Positions 44,901 through 56,099 of a DNA stretch of 64,000 bases are shown here, in pieces. The position numbers and the translations under genes are program-made. Under the pieces are notes generated by a model, which was not told where the DNA came from, made no database searches, and saw nothing but the letters and a program-made list of their open reading frames with translations. The stretch lies in contig NC_072895.1 of assembly GCF_027943255.1 (NCBI RefSeq), positions 76,324,001 through 76,388,000 on the forward strand, read 5' to 3'. The stretch's first letter is position 1. Each line of letters starts with the position of its first letter. This DNA comes from Anastrepha obliqua. Its lineage: Eukaryota > Arthropoda > Insecta > Diptera > Tephritidae.

Positions 44901-47900
44901 TTTGTGTTGGGTTTGCATGCATTTTAACATTGAATGGTGACAATAGTGTTTATTTACGTTATTTTTCTCTTTTCGATATACTTTTACATACATGCACAAG
45001 GATGAACCATAAGGTATTACAGTTTAAACTATTCCCATCAAACACGTGGTGGAAGCAGTTGTCAATGCTCTCAATCCCAAAATCGGCGAAATCGCGGTTG
45101 GACTTTGGTGAAAACGTATCAGAACCGAGATTTTATTGTGAATACGTTTCTCTTAACACCCAAGTTCATTCGCAATTCATTTACAAAAAAATTGAAATTA
45201 AACAGTGAATGTGAAAAACAGAACAGTACATAGTGAATTGGACTGAAATCCACTCTGAAGAGAATTACAGAACCTATAACCTCGGTTCTACCAATATGCG
45301 AAAATAATATATACATATAAATTCTTTGAACTTACCTAGACTGGCGTCGTATGTATGCATATATTCCGAAGTCATAAATTGATTAACTAAGGCAGTTTTT
45401 CCAACGCCAGAATCACCTAACATAACAATACGATATCTATAAAGATAAAATACTGATCAGCATTAATAATATTGACCAACATTGAAAACAAACATTATTC
45501 AAACGAACCGCGGTGGAGGCTCAATATTATCAGATTCGTCTGGGGAAGTTGGCACCGAATCAACATTTGCATATGCTCCACCACAACACGATCCTTCAAA
45601 AGGTGAACGTTCACTAGCTCTGAAAGTAAGTGAAACATAAAAAAATATGCGATAGCATTCTCGTATTTTGGCATGTAATTAAATTCCAAAAACACCATTT
45701 AATTTTAAATTTTAAAACCTGTTTTTTTAAATTTGACTCAAGTAGTATAATATTAATTTCAGGATTGTTGAAGGAAAGAAGTATTTAATTAATACCTATG
45801 ATTTGCAACAGCGTCCAAGCCAACTATATGAAAATTTAATAAAATGTCTGAATATTATTGTATATATAAGGTTGTCAAAAAAGTCTTGCGGTATTTTTAT
45901 TGAATTTTCAATTGTTCATAAAATTGGTTATAATAATGCGATTTAAGTCAAATATACGCCGTTTTGTTCGATGACGAGTTCCCAACGAGATGCCAACTTC
46001 ATAATGCCCCTCTTATAGAAGCTCGTTTCCCTATTGTCAAAAAACTCGGAGAGCCAATTTTCACAGGACTCTCTTGTGGACAACTTCCGACTACCAAGCT
46101 CGTTCGCCATGGACAGAAATAGGTGGTAATCACTTGATGCGAGATACGGACTATACGGTGGATGTAAAGGAACCTCCCATCCGAGCTCCCGGATCTTCTG
46201 GCGCGTCACCAAAGATGTGTGTGGCCTGTCGTTGTCCTGATGGAAGACAATTCGTCCTCTGTTGATCAAAGATGGCCTCTTCTGCATGAGTGCTGCATTC
46301 AAGCGGCCCAGTTGTTGGCAGTACAGGTCCGAATTGAGCGTTTGGCCATAGGGGAGCAGCTCATAGTGGATGATTCCCTGCAAATCCCACCAAACACACA
46401 GAAGAACCTTCCTGGCGCATCTTCGATCACCTCTGCACCAGAACGAAAACGTTGAAACCATCGTTGTGCGGTGGAAATGGAAACTGTATCGGGTCCATAA
46501 ACTGCACAAATTTTATTGGCAGCATGAGATGCATTTTTGCCTTTATCGTAGTAGTACTGTAAAATATGCCGTATTTTCTCTTTATTTTGCTCCATGTTTG
46601 CGACGCTATAACTCACGAACGACTAAAAGCAAACAACAATTAATCAAACACGTGTTAGCACGTGAAAAGAGCTTTGCAAAAAGCTCTAGCGTGAACCGAT
46701 GCGACGAATACAACTAGAACTACGCGCTTGCAAAGACAAGCTTGCGGAAATACCGCAAGACTTTTTTGACAACCTTATATATATATTATATATATATATT
46801 ATATAATACTCAGCCAAAGAAAAAAATTACACCAGTATGGAATATAATGCTAGTTAAAGTAATATAGGTACAAGGTTTTGCGCATAAATTATAATTCCGG
46901 ATTATATATGAGTTAACTTTTTAACTAATACAATAATTGATTAATTTTGATTATTATTATTAGTAAAAGTTGCACAAAACTATAGAGACTGCAATGTAAA
47001 ATCACTGAGAATGTGTCGTCCATAAATCAGAATCATATGCACTATACGTAGCACATCACATTTTTAGCATTTCATCGTTATATGTATGAAAGGTGGGAGT
47101 GGATATTGATATCATCCTTCGTTTGCATAGGATCCGTACGAGGGCGGATGAAATGCTTCCAAACTATTGCTTACCTGCTATTGGTAGAATTAATACTGGT
47201 GTTACTGCGCGATCGTCTTGATATAATGGAGTCACCACAATTTACAACATTCCCTTTGCTTATTGAGAAGTGTCTTAGTCGGTAAAGATCATCACTAGCA
47301 CGTGGATTATAAGGACGGTCAGGTAGAGAGCAAACACGTGGTCGTATATGATCTGGAACTATAGAATAAGAATTAAAATAAGAGCTTGTATTGTAAAAAT
47401 TCAGTGACATTTCATTTTAACCTGGAAGTTCCAGAAAATTTGATGTGCGGCGTTGTTGACCGCGTTTGGATGCTTGGAAGGTTAGTGGCCCTATATCATC
47501 ATTGGAAAAAATTGATGTATTACTTTTCATAGACTCTCGAGAACTACGACGACTAGCTAAATAAGCTAATCCTCCTTTAGAACTACCCCGTCGTCTTGGC
47601 TTATAACTGGTAGAGTTACATCCTTCTAGGGTTTTCTGCTTGCTTGGACCACCTTCGGAATCATTGGTCAAATCGCTGGTCGATTTTCGGTGTCGTAAGG
47701 ATGTAATACTGTCTGAATAAGTACGATCTAATGTAGAATGAGAACTATGCAGCACCTTGAATATCAAATGTTAAATTTTTTAGCCACTTTTCCAAGATTT
47801 TATTGAAACTTCTTTACCTGATAGCAGGGGTTAGAGGTTATATTAATAGCATGACGACGATGTTTACAGCTTTCGCGTTGCTCTGAAGGGCTGGTTTCAT

Positions 47901-50073
47901 CAGAAATACTTTTAACCGAAATCTTATCGGTTTTGGAAGGCTCCGAAAAACTAAAAGAAGTAGTAGCTGTTGCCATAGTACTATTTGTGGTGTCATTCGA
48001 ATCAAGTGAAACTTGAGTGCTATCCGTAACACAAGAATCTCGCTTTACATAATACTTGTCACGGTTCAAACAATGTTCATCAATTTGTGACATTTCCCAC
48101 TCCAACGGCTTCATTTCATTGCTGTCACGATTGTAATCATGTAAACAGAAATTTCTATCTAAAGGTGATGTACATAGAATATTTCTCGAATTTTGTATTC
48201 TTGATTCAAAAATTTGTGCGGATGCTGATCCTTGTGGTGGTGTTCCAAAATAGTCATTACAATTTCCACTATATGTTTTAGAAGTACATTCGTCTACAGG
48301 CGATATTGGTTCGTAATATTCAAATTTTTTATAGAATGGGTCCACGACTGGGCTTATAGCTTCAAACACGAACTTTCTAGGTGAGTTAGGACTTCGACGA
48401 GGGGATGCTGTCGCGGGGCCGCTAAGAAAAGTTGCAGAAGAAGGTGAGTCCATTGAATTTCCTTGCGAAGATATGCCTTTCGGACTACGTGAGCTAGAAG
48501 TAGGTGTTTGGTAATAAGACGGTGTGGAAGAGGCATCATCGCAACTATCATTAGTATAAGTGGTTGTGATTTTTGGGCTCCTTGGCGGGTTTTCGCTGAA
48601 GCTACCCACATTTCCACTTCTGCTAGTTATTATGAACGGGTCCGAGTAAGAGTTTTGCGCGCTGTAAGAACTACGTACAGAAGGACTTCGTGGAGCTGGC
48701 CGCGATGAATCATAAGAACTTCCGATTTTCATGGCTAAGCATCTGCAATAAACAAGGACTGTATAAGAAGTTGGAAAAAATAAGGGTGTTTGAACGAATT
48801 AAATCAACTAGCAAAAACAAGCAAATTTTTCTACAAAAAAAAAAAAAACACATGTATTTCATAAATATGAATTTCAAGTGCAATACAACTGAAATAGTGT
48901 CCTGGTTAAAGTTACATATATCATTTCTATTGCAAACAATATCAAGTTCTAGTCGTTTTTTTACCATCATCCGTAGACATTATCTCTGCAGATAAACAAA
49001 CAAAAAGAGAGAAGTTGCTTGTTTGTGATGTACTCACAGCAAATTCGGAAAGTGCGATCTTTTATTCTATCATTCCTGGTTCAATGCGTCTCTTTTGATT
49101 GTGCTAAGTAAAGAATCTACAATATTCTGAAATAAATTGCCGGTGAAAAAAATAGTCATGTATCCGGAAGTGTTTTTCAGTGCGACAAAATAAATCAAAA
49201 TTCTGAAAAAGGACCTGTTTGGGACATAACTGTAATGTCCAAAAGAGTTTATTTACGCTGAAACTTATCCACGATATGACGAATTGTTTGCGCACTAAAG
49301 CCATGCTTATGACCTGGGAAAATTGTATTCTGGATAATCCATCCAGAATCGATCAGACATACTCAACATATATCGAGCGTTTGAACTCATGGACTCATGT
49401 AGGTCCCATTCATCTACGACCCCTCTGCCTTTGAAGTCCGCCCATACAACCTGTTTTCTGAGCCTATCGTACACTAGACAGGATTTTGTAAGCTGCAATC
49501 ATATCATGGCACAATTCACGTTGCGTATTTTCAACAGTACTGAAATTTCGATAATATAATATTTTTTAATAAATTTCATTTATTCTGGAAGCGTGAAATT
49601 ATGCACTATGACATGACAAACCCTATTGAATATTTCTATAGCTGAATGCTATTACGAATTTTGACAGATAATTACTAATTTAGACTGAACATAACAATTG
49701 TCAAAACTATCGTTGCCTTCAGGTCACCCGTTACATCGACAAAATATCCATCCATCTATAATATTCCTATTATGAAACCTTTCACTTGTTACCTTCGTAA
49801 TAATACGAAAATAAAATTTTTATAGATATGTTGTTGAAATATATTGTACCTTGGGGACTTAGGTCTTTTATGTGCTGGTACAGGTGAGGATGCAGTCAGT
49901 ATTGGGGTGTTTTGCGATGCCATTGATTGTGTGGACATTTTCATTAAAGTAGCTACTGAAGCAATATCCTCTTCCAAAGCATGATGCAGTGTCTGATGAT
50001 AGTGTGATAATCGGGTACTTTTGTCATGCTTTTTATGATTCTGTTGGTGTTGACAATTGTTTTGATGTTCCAT
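35949..50073 (-). CDS. RGK-family small GTPase (Rad/Gem/Kir/Rem type) with long N-terminal extension
   Basis: Ten minus-strand exons join in frame: 50073-49850, 48742-47818, 47755-47422, 47358-47175, 45619-45509, 45436-45336, 41811-41720, 39029-38837, 37944-37844 and 36107-35949 (807 codons plus TAA). Residues 1-590 are Ser/Pro-rich and probably disordered. The GTPase domain has G1 GDSGVGKTA (600-608), a non-canonical G3 DHPSVE (650-655) replacing DxxG, G4 NKAD (708-711), G5 ETSS (736-739) and the RGK-specific end SKSCENLHVL (798-807). RGK proteins bind calcium-channel beta subunits at the plasma membrane and lower channel activity. Flies have several paralogues (Rgk1-3) and I cannot say which this is. 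ATG 50073 follows an in-frame TGA; ATG 48732 could start a shorter form. Exon 7 could begin 6 nt earlier. Large introns hold three mariners and SINE pieces. Confidence 0.92.
36506..36556 (+). repeat. tRNA-derived SINE, short fragment E
   Basis: GCAATGGCAAACCTGGGAGT, then CTCTGCCGT and GTAAGCGCCAG match the body and 3' end of the SINE family with the middle deleted. It lies in the last RGK intron. Confidence 0.5.
36710..36925 (+). repeat. tRNA-derived SINE, copy F (head intact, body deleted)
   Basis: The head (GGCCGCTGTAGCGGAATGGG with TAGCGGAATGG as A box, and GGTTCGAATCT as B box) and the shared run TTGGTGCGTGACTACCATTC match copy B. Roughly 100 bp between GGCAGGCA and TTTGTGGACA is deleted. 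The 3' end is GTCAATTA plus TA repeats. Located in the last RGK intron. Confidence 0.8.
37203..37470 (-). repeat. tRNA-derived SINE, copy G
   Basis: Minus-strand copy with its head at 37395-37470. The plus strand reads GATTCGAACC (B box), GGTAGTCACGCACCAA and then GACTATGGCGGCCGCCG. The body includes GGTCGCCCCTCGGCAATGGC and CATTTGTGGAGCAACATCAA. The final 3' part is truncated. Same intron as copy F but opposite orientation, so the two could pair in the transcript. Confidence 0.8.
40196..41479 (-). mobile_element. Mariner element 1 (near full length, DD34D type)
   Basis: The ends TTCTGTCCAAAAAGTACCGG and, reverse-complemented, TTCTGTCAAAAAAATATCGG form terminal inverted repeats that continue into GAATTGTTCA. 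The length of about 1.28 kb is that of an intact mariner. It lies in RGK intron 7, with transposase in the same orientation as the host gene. Confidence 0.85.
40246..41293 (-). pseudogene. Mariner transposase 1, with stops and a frameshift
   Basis: Start ATG at 41293 (MDKNIEKRICLKLC). Recognisable blocks are a helix-turn-helix N-terminus, ITGDET, VYEFD (first Asp), LPHDNAPSHKA (second Asp) and SLDLAPCDFFLFPKLK (third Asp), followed by the usual C-terminus ending at 40246. TGA replaces Trp codons after VYE and after GDET; a further stop follows WKENS and a frameshift lies near 40520. The total span of about 349 codons is typical. The DFFLFPKLK motif points to the cecropia-like side of the mariner family, a tentative assignment. 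Confidence 0.85.
42733..43975 (+). mobile_element. Mariner element 2 (near full length)
   Basis: The left end AGGTGCGCAATTAAGTTCCC and the reverse-complemented right end TACGCAACTAAGTTCTCGCT are inverted repeats of the same design. Its 1.24 kb lies in RGK intron 6, opposite to the host gene. Flanking TA duplication is plausible but the exact outer base is uncertain. Confidence 0.8.
42899..43871 (+). pseudogene. Mariner transposase 2, few lesions
   Basis: From ATG 42899 (MSDFVLFHLKNTAAEAHREL) one frame runs through helix-turn-helix motifs (CRDWFRRFKNGYFNVDDRPR), TGDEKWIHYSNP (first Asp), LQHDIARPHVA (second Asp) and SPDIAPSEYHLFRSM (third Asp). Only two in-frame TGA codons (43373-43375 and near 43448, both at expected Trp positions) and a one-base loss near 43800 break it. 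The YHLFRSM signature fits the mellifera-like subfamily. This is the least damaged mariner in the window. Confidence 0.88.
44440..44597 (+). repeat. CAA-tailed short retroposon, diverged copy
   Basis: It shares ATCGGTTCTACGTT, TATATCCGG and CATTCCCAAGCATTA-type blocks in the same order as the copy at 24425. It ends in an imperfect CAATAACAATAACA tail. It lies in RGK intron 6. Confidence 0.6.
44761..44921. repeat. Small inverted-repeat element
   Basis: TGCATGC with a nearby CCCAAC at the left (44761-44780) is mirrored by GTTGGGTTTGCATGCA at the right (44906-44921). Internal copies of the ACCCAAACCC/GGGTTTG motif occur. Possibly a 160-bp MITE; no target duplication was found. Confidence 0.4.
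45869..46775 (-). mobile_element. Mariner element 3 (internally deleted, perfect inverted repeats)
   Basis: The ends are a perfect inverted repeat beginning AGGTTGTCAAAAAAGTCTTG and continuing into CGGTATTT. A TA lies directly outside each end (45867-45868, 46776-46777). At 907 bp it is about 350-400 bp shorter than a full mariner. It lies in RGK intron 4. Confidence 0.9.
45943..46595 (-). pseudogene. Mariner transposase 3, deleted across the first catalytic Asp
   Basis: The N-terminus (MEQNKEKIRHILQYYYDKGK, then AQRWFQRFRSG and EVIEDAPG) lies in one frame up to about 46410. The C-terminal half (CVWWDLQGIIHYELLPYGQ, FHQDNDRPHTS with the second Asp, and SSDYHLFLSM with the third) lies in another. 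The second helix-turn-helix and first Asp are missing, about 110 residues. The remaining frames have very few stops, so the deletion may be the main lesion. Confidence 0.85.
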
Positions 50074-50808
50074 TGATTTTCGACGGTGGTATCTGTTTAC
50101 CTGGGCGATTTGGGCACTTCACTTCATATCAGAATCGATATTGTTTTTCCACCTTGAAAACCGTTTTTATTCATGGGTCCATAGTGATTTAAACATTTTT
50201 TTTTCTGAAAAGCAAACATACATAACGAAATCTTAATATAGAAATGATCCAATTCATATTTTTGTTACTTAACAGGAGAAGGAAAAAAACTGAATACGAA
50301 TTTAGACAGAACACGAAGATGTTTTTTTGCTTGTTTTACTGTCAATTTCCATAGTAACGCAATCATTTTTTGTGAAGGTATATTTAGAAGCTCGAATAAA
50401 CAAATTTTGGCCTACTTCATTTTTCTTTTTTTTTACCACCTCTTTTTTTCTACTTCTGTATACATTGAAAACCGCGATAAAAGAAAATATTTTATAAACA
50501 TGAAAAAATACATCAAATTATTTTATTTAATTAAAACAAAAAATTAACATTTTTTTGTTCTTTATTACTTATTCTGAAAGCAATTTGTTACAAGAAAGTT
50601 ATATTTGACTTCAAGTTATATTTTACATAAAAAAAAAATGGCTCCCAAAACAGACAACCCAAATTAAATTCTACTATAAAATGTGCGCTGGTCTTTACTT
50701 GTGATAACTTATTTTTTCTGTTCGGTACGTGTTTGAAATTGCAACCATTTATTAAGACGAATTTTCCCCGTATGATGCTAAACGAGTCTGACCCGTGATG
50801 AAAATTTT

Positions 50809-50898
50809 GGTCCAAACATGAATATGACGAGCCAGTCTCGTGAACAGATCGTCGGGCCAAATGTAAATATCACGAGCCGAGGTCGTTCACAGATAGTA
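50809..50898. repeat. 45-bp imperfect tandem duplication
   Basis: Two adjacent units share CCAAA, AATAT, ACGAGCC and GTTCACAGAT-type blocks at a period of 45 bp (unit starts near 50809 and 50854). Confidence 0.5.
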
Positions 50899-51992
50899 GT
50901 AAAAATTATACTTTTCATGCAATTCATGTGGTCGGCAACACTGTTTCCATTTTAACGCTTTGACTTACTATCATTCGTTGAAAATAGTTTGCTTGTCGTT
51001 TGTTTAATTGCAAATACTCGAGTAAGTATGTATTATACAATAATATAAACAAACTTCTTTGCAAATTAATAACAATTTTCATTATTTAGGTTAACCGTTT
51101 TTTATGTGTACGTCTTTCTGGGAGCGTCCTTCTGCTGCAGAGAACAACCAGTTTATGAATTTTTATACATGCAAGTTCCGATCAGGCATTTGCAAATAAT
51201 CTTATAAAACTTTTTCATTTATTAATTTTTAGCACAGCGTTTCTACAAATACAATTCGACTACCTGACATAGACTCCCGTTAGTAAGTTCTGATCGACTA
51301 TTTGCAAGTAAATTGTTTTTAAAAGCTTTTATTTGCAGTTGTTCATAGACGCGTAAGTTCAATTGCTTCAATTAGCTGTTATTAGAAAGAGAGCTCAAAC
51401 TCCTTTTCTCAACTGATAACCTTCTGCAATAGCTGCTCCTACTATTTCTGCATTGGTTCATTCTTCTACACAAAATAAAACGTATTGCTAGGAAAAAAGT
51501 AGACGCATAAATTGAGTCAGCAATTGCAAATGCTTTTTTCATAAGCTTATAAAATCTATAATATAAATATGAATCGCAAAATGTATTGGTAAGCGCATAA
51601 CTCAACAACGCATGGACAAACCTTAATAATTCTTTTTTTTAAATGTTCCTTGAAGTCCAAGGATGGTTTGTACGGCGAGAAAAATTCGAATAATTTCCGG
51701 GAAAACCCTGAAACAGCCCTTTTCTTTTTCCCATACAAATATTGCGCGTTCGTGTGTGTGCGTGTTCGCGTTGGAGGATCTAATGCGTTCACACAAAAGT
51801 GATAATATCGTGAACCCGACCAAATTGAAAAGTCAAAAAATGTAAGAGCAATAGATTTAATTGGCCTCGCAATATTCTTTCTTTTGTTTTAGTTTCAGAA
51901 CGAGTTAAGGAATGATTTCATGCATAAATAATAAATAAAAATAATATAGTTAAGTAAATTCTAAGAATAATCATGCAGGGCTGAACAAATCC

Positions 51993-52073
51993 AAACATAT
52001 TTTAAGAATACCAAAAGATAAACATATTTTAAGAAGAACAGAAGATAAACATATGTTAAGAATAACAAAAGAC
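51993..52073. repeat. 27-bp tandem repeat, three units
   Basis: Three consecutive units begin AAACATATTTTAAGAA (or AAACATATGTTAAGAA) at 51993, 52020 and 52047 and end with AAAAGAT or a close variant. No coding role is apparent. Confidence 0.75.
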
Positions 52074-52984
52074 AAATATTATTAATTAATCTAGAAAACC
52101 CATGTTTCTCACATGGTGAATTGTATGTTGCCTGTTTCCGTGTTGGAAAACCATCAGATTTATTTGTATATTCACCAGGTAATCAAACAAAAAACATTGT
52201 ATATCATAAAGCACTACAATAAAAATAAAACAGCTTTTTGTTAATAATTATGATTCACTTGATTTACAATAAAGCGATTAGTGAAAATACTTATATACGT
52301 TTTATATCATTATTCTTCATTATATTTTAATAATAATAAAATAAATACCATATGTTAATAATAATATTAATAATAAATAATTAATTATCTCTATGCTTTG
52401 TCATTGAAGCACCCACTTTATAAATATTTGTCACCTTTAGGTTCCCACCATCGCTTTAGATTATTTTTCAATCAGGTTTGAACCTTAAGTTCTCTTCTTA
52501 GTTTGAAGCCCTCTAGCAAATGTCCCAGTCGGGGTTTTTAGTGGGTCCCAAAAGGGTGGCCAAAGTTCGTGGAAGCGATACTTAGGCCACCCGTGCTGAC
52601 CCTTTTCTTTAATTCTCCTGAACAGAACCGTCACCATGATGAGAGGGCGGTGTGTGAGGCTCAGCACTGTAAGAACGTCTTAAGGTCGAAATATAAACTG
52701 CCACATTCAAAATCTATTTGACAGATCGAAGTCTGTCGGGTCCGCTAGTAGTAAAATAAATTCCTAGTGAAACTGTAAAAAATAATGCTTGTATAGCTTG
52801 GGAGTGATTACCTTCTTAATCTGTGTTGCGCTCATGTTATATTAATTCCTGAGGATAGTAAAATGTAAAACTAAATGTAATAGCAAAGCTAAATTGTTTA
52901 ATTCCTGCTGAAGATCAATGCTTAAGTTAATTTTTCTTGTGAAATTTTAAGGGAATAATCTTATGAAGTTATTATTTTCTTCTT

Positions 52985-53420
52985 AATTGGCGCGATAACC
53001 ATTTACGCGGTTTTGGCCGAATTTAACAAAGCGCATCAGTGGTTTCTTTCTCGTGCTAACCGGCGCCAGTTGGACACACCAAATGAAGCCAAGTTCTTCT
53101 CCGCCTGGTCCTTTCAACACAGAGGAGGCCCTCCTCCTCCTCTACTACCACCAGCTGGTACCGCATCGAATACTTTCAGAGCCGGAGCGTTTGTATCTAT
53201 TCGGACGACATGACTCAGACAACGTAGCCGCCGTATGTTTATACGCTGCGCTATGTCCATGTTGTCGTAAAGGTCATATAGCTCATCGCTCCATCGCCAC
53301 ATTCTAAGTGACGCTTCAACGGATATTGTCATCGTCCACGCTTCTGCGACACACGTCAGGACGGGCATGAGGAGAGCCTTGTAGAGAGTTAGTTTTGTTC
53401 GTCGAGGACTTTACTACGAG
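52985..53420 (-). pseudogene. C-terminal tail of a LINE reverse transcriptase
   Basis: The minus strand reads LYDNMDIAQRINIRRLRCLS, HVVRIDTNAPALKVFDAVPA and then a WRRLAR-like block. This is the same conserved LINE tail as at 31640-32050. The end near 52985 reads like the usual 3' terminus (ACGCGGTTTTGG-type run in plus-strand view). No RT core remains. Confidence 0.65.
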
Positions 53421-55404
53421 AGAACTTTAATACTCAGTTGCCTACTTAGTCCAAAGTAGCACTTGTTCATTTGCGTAGAAGATATTTTAACAGAATCAGA
53501 TTTAGGGATTGAAGAGTTACAGAATAATAATTTGAGATTCCAAATAATGTAAATATAATAGAAAAAAAAAAAAAAATAAACTTAACCAAGAGGGGCTATA
53601 TTAAATATTAAACAATTTTAGTTTGGCAAAGTAATGTTATAAGTCCACAAAACAAAAAATAATTAAATGTTATATTTGTACTCTGTTGTTTTGTTTTAAT
53701 GTAAATTAAATAACCAATATAGTCAGTTTTTATTATTATTAGCTACTTTGAGTACTTTTGTACTACCTTTAGGCAAGAGGGGGGAAACTTTTTCCCCTCT
53801 TTCTCAATTCTTCGTAAACGCAATCCTTTATAAGGGAGTGTCGAAATCCCCTTCTCATTACTTACCTTCTATAAGTTGTTCTGCTCATATCACTTGAATA
53901 CATTCGCATTGATATTTATCATAGTGCAATAATACAAGGTTTGCCAGAGAGATTATTGTACCCACATTTGGAGTTTTCATATTCTCAATTTTGAAAATAT
54001 TATTTGAAAAATTAGACAGAGTGAAAAACTATTTAAATATCTGCCAAGCCTGCGTACTAAAACTAATGTCAAAGGTACCTGACCCACTTTGTTTATTACA
54101 CTATTTATCAAAATATTTTAAATCATTTAGAAAGTGTTGTTTTGATGAGTTTGCCGGAATATCTGTTGCCTTTTAATTACTCTGACAATCGGCTGACGTC
54201 CGTCATAGTAAAGCTTATTTAAAGCAGGCCGGGGGTGAAGTTTTTAACTGTCATCCAGCTTGGAGGGGCTGCAAACAATTTCTTTGCATGAGGAATGGCA
54301 GTTCAAAACTTTTGGTTTCGTTCAAATATCTTTTGGTCTTAACATTTGAAGACAAGCCTGGTGGAGCCGTTTCCAAGTGTTCGGCAGCGTTTGCTAGGTG
54401 TGTTTACCTTGACGAATTCATTCAAGGTGATAACTGTAGTACAAAAACAAAATGAATGTCAAAATCAGGTGATTGTGAATAATGTATATGATAAATATAT
54501 GTTGCTTTCCATGAATTTTAATCAGAACAGAATCAGAAACAGATTGCTTTAACGTTTAAACCGCCAAAGTGAAAATAAAAAAATGTAATTACTTGGATGT
54601 GGAAACGATTGGGAATGAAAGGTTCTAAATTCTGTTCCGCAAATATAGTATAATACTTGTATATAAAATAATCTATTTAAAATGACGTTAGTTCTTATAC
54701 TTGCTTAAAAATAATATTTGTTCAAAGTTTTCGTTCTTCCAGAATTTTACCTGACATGGAAGGAACTCTTTTACTGGTGGCAGTGGTAGCTATATTACTT
54801 TGCTTAAAATATGTCTTCGAAGCTTCTTCAAAATGGAAATTATGAGGCTTTCTAACAAAATCATCATAATTTTGGGTTTTATGATTTTTTGTAAATAAAT
54901 CTGTATTAGCGTGTTAATGGCTCAACAGATCTTAATTAAATAAACGTTGCAGGAATTTTGAGATAGAAACAGTGTAAGTATGAAGCCAAGCCTGTATGCA
55001 TGTGAAACGGTAAGTTAATTTACATTTACATATGTAAATCTAATGGACAATTTTAAGTTAAGATGCTGAAGATGTTTTTCGATGATTACCTTCGACTGAT
55101 TTCCATCTCTGCGTTGCCAGCATCACATATGTATAGTATATTCAATTATCTGTTAACGGTCCACCTCATAATAGCGATGAAACTAAATTAATAACACTAT
55201 ACAAGTTTTCGCGCGATTTTATATTAGCAAAATCATGGTATGAAATCTGGCTCACTAACTCTGACTCTATTCCAAAAAGAGCTAAAACATTTGGTTTTTC
55301 TCTGTTTAAAGTAGGTATTAAATAAAATTGATATACAAAAATTAACTATTAATATTGGATCCCTGAGGTGGAAAACAGGTATAAACATTTTGCACTGATT
55401 TTTG
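53421..55404. other. Gene-free AT-rich spacer
   Basis: A-run at 53560-53580. The stretch at 54180-54460 is slightly GC-richer. Frames at 53991-54176 and 54346-54552 have no recognisable motif. Confidence 0.4.
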
Positions 55405-55705
55405 TTTTTATGTGAGTGTGCGTCTTGATGTTGTTTCACAAATCGGCGCTCAAATTGGTGCGTGACTACCATTCGGGAGTGCGTAAATTCGAATCTCCGT
55501 GCATGAACATCAAAGGCTAGACAGTTTTTTCTAATAGCGGTCGACCTTCGGCAGGCAATGGCAAACCTGCGATTGGCAAGCTCCTCATAAAAATCATCTG
55601 CCGCTTGGAGTTGGCTTAAAACTGTAGGTACCTCCATTTGTGGAACAACATCACGACGCACACCTCAAATAGGAGGAGGAGCTCAGCCAAACAGCTAAAA
55701 GAAGT
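55405..55705 (+). repeat. tRNA-derived SINE, copy H
   Basis: AAATTGGTGCGTGACTACCA and ATTCGAATCTCCGTG give the head with a B-box-like site; the A-box part is lost. The body follows (GGTCGACCTTCGGCAGGCAA, CATTTGTGGAACAACATCAC, GGAGGAGGAGCTCAG). Just upstream (55410-55448) a reverse-oriented SINE scrap (GTGTGCGTCTTGATGTTGTT) is joined to it. Confidence 0.75.
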
Positions 55706-55802
55706 GTTGTTGTTGTTGGAGTGGTCGAATATTTCCACTGAAATAGTGCTAATTAGTGACCAGCCCCGTTTTACTATCACTGTCTCGTGTGATGATGTGT
55801 TT

Positions 55803-55838
55803 CTTTTTTTTTTTGTTTTTTTTTTTTTGTTTTTCAGA
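55803..55838. repeat. T-rich low-complexity tract
   Basis: An almost uninterrupted T run with a few G and C. It creates Lys-rich spurious frames on the minus strand. Confidence 0.8.
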
Positions 55839-56099
55839 TCCATTTCGTGAGGTCCAAGTATATGTTAACAGCAAATCCTTTATGTCTATGTCTGAAATTT
55901 CCTTAACCGAAGGAACGGCTGCATGCTTCCCTACTTTCCAATGACCTGTAAGGGTTGCAGTGATGCGTGAGATGTTTGGTTGAGAACATCCTAACAGGTA
56001 ATTCGTTCTTTGGCTTTTGTATGACGACCATGTGTTTTTTGTTGTAATACATGTAGTTGTTGCTTCCATCATGTTTCGGCTAAAGCATGATAGTGTGAA

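Larger units (their letters stand above)
50074..52984. other. Spacer upstream of the RGK gene
   Basis: It should contain the RGK promoter and any 5' UTR exons (minus strand), but none is identified. A 45-bp imperfect tandem duplication lies at 50809-50898 and a 27-bp triple repeat at 51993-52073 (described separately). The GC-richer patch at 52490-52745 is unassigned. Confidence 0.35.

Noticed and set aside
49104..49498. Minus-strand frames in RGK intron 1 (YDRLRKQVVWADFKG and following)
   Set aside because: They look somewhat transposon-like but no motif could be tied to a family, and no ends were found.
55756..56072. Phe-rich and Lys-rich ORFs over 55800-55840
   Set aside because: Produced by the T-rich low-complexity tract.
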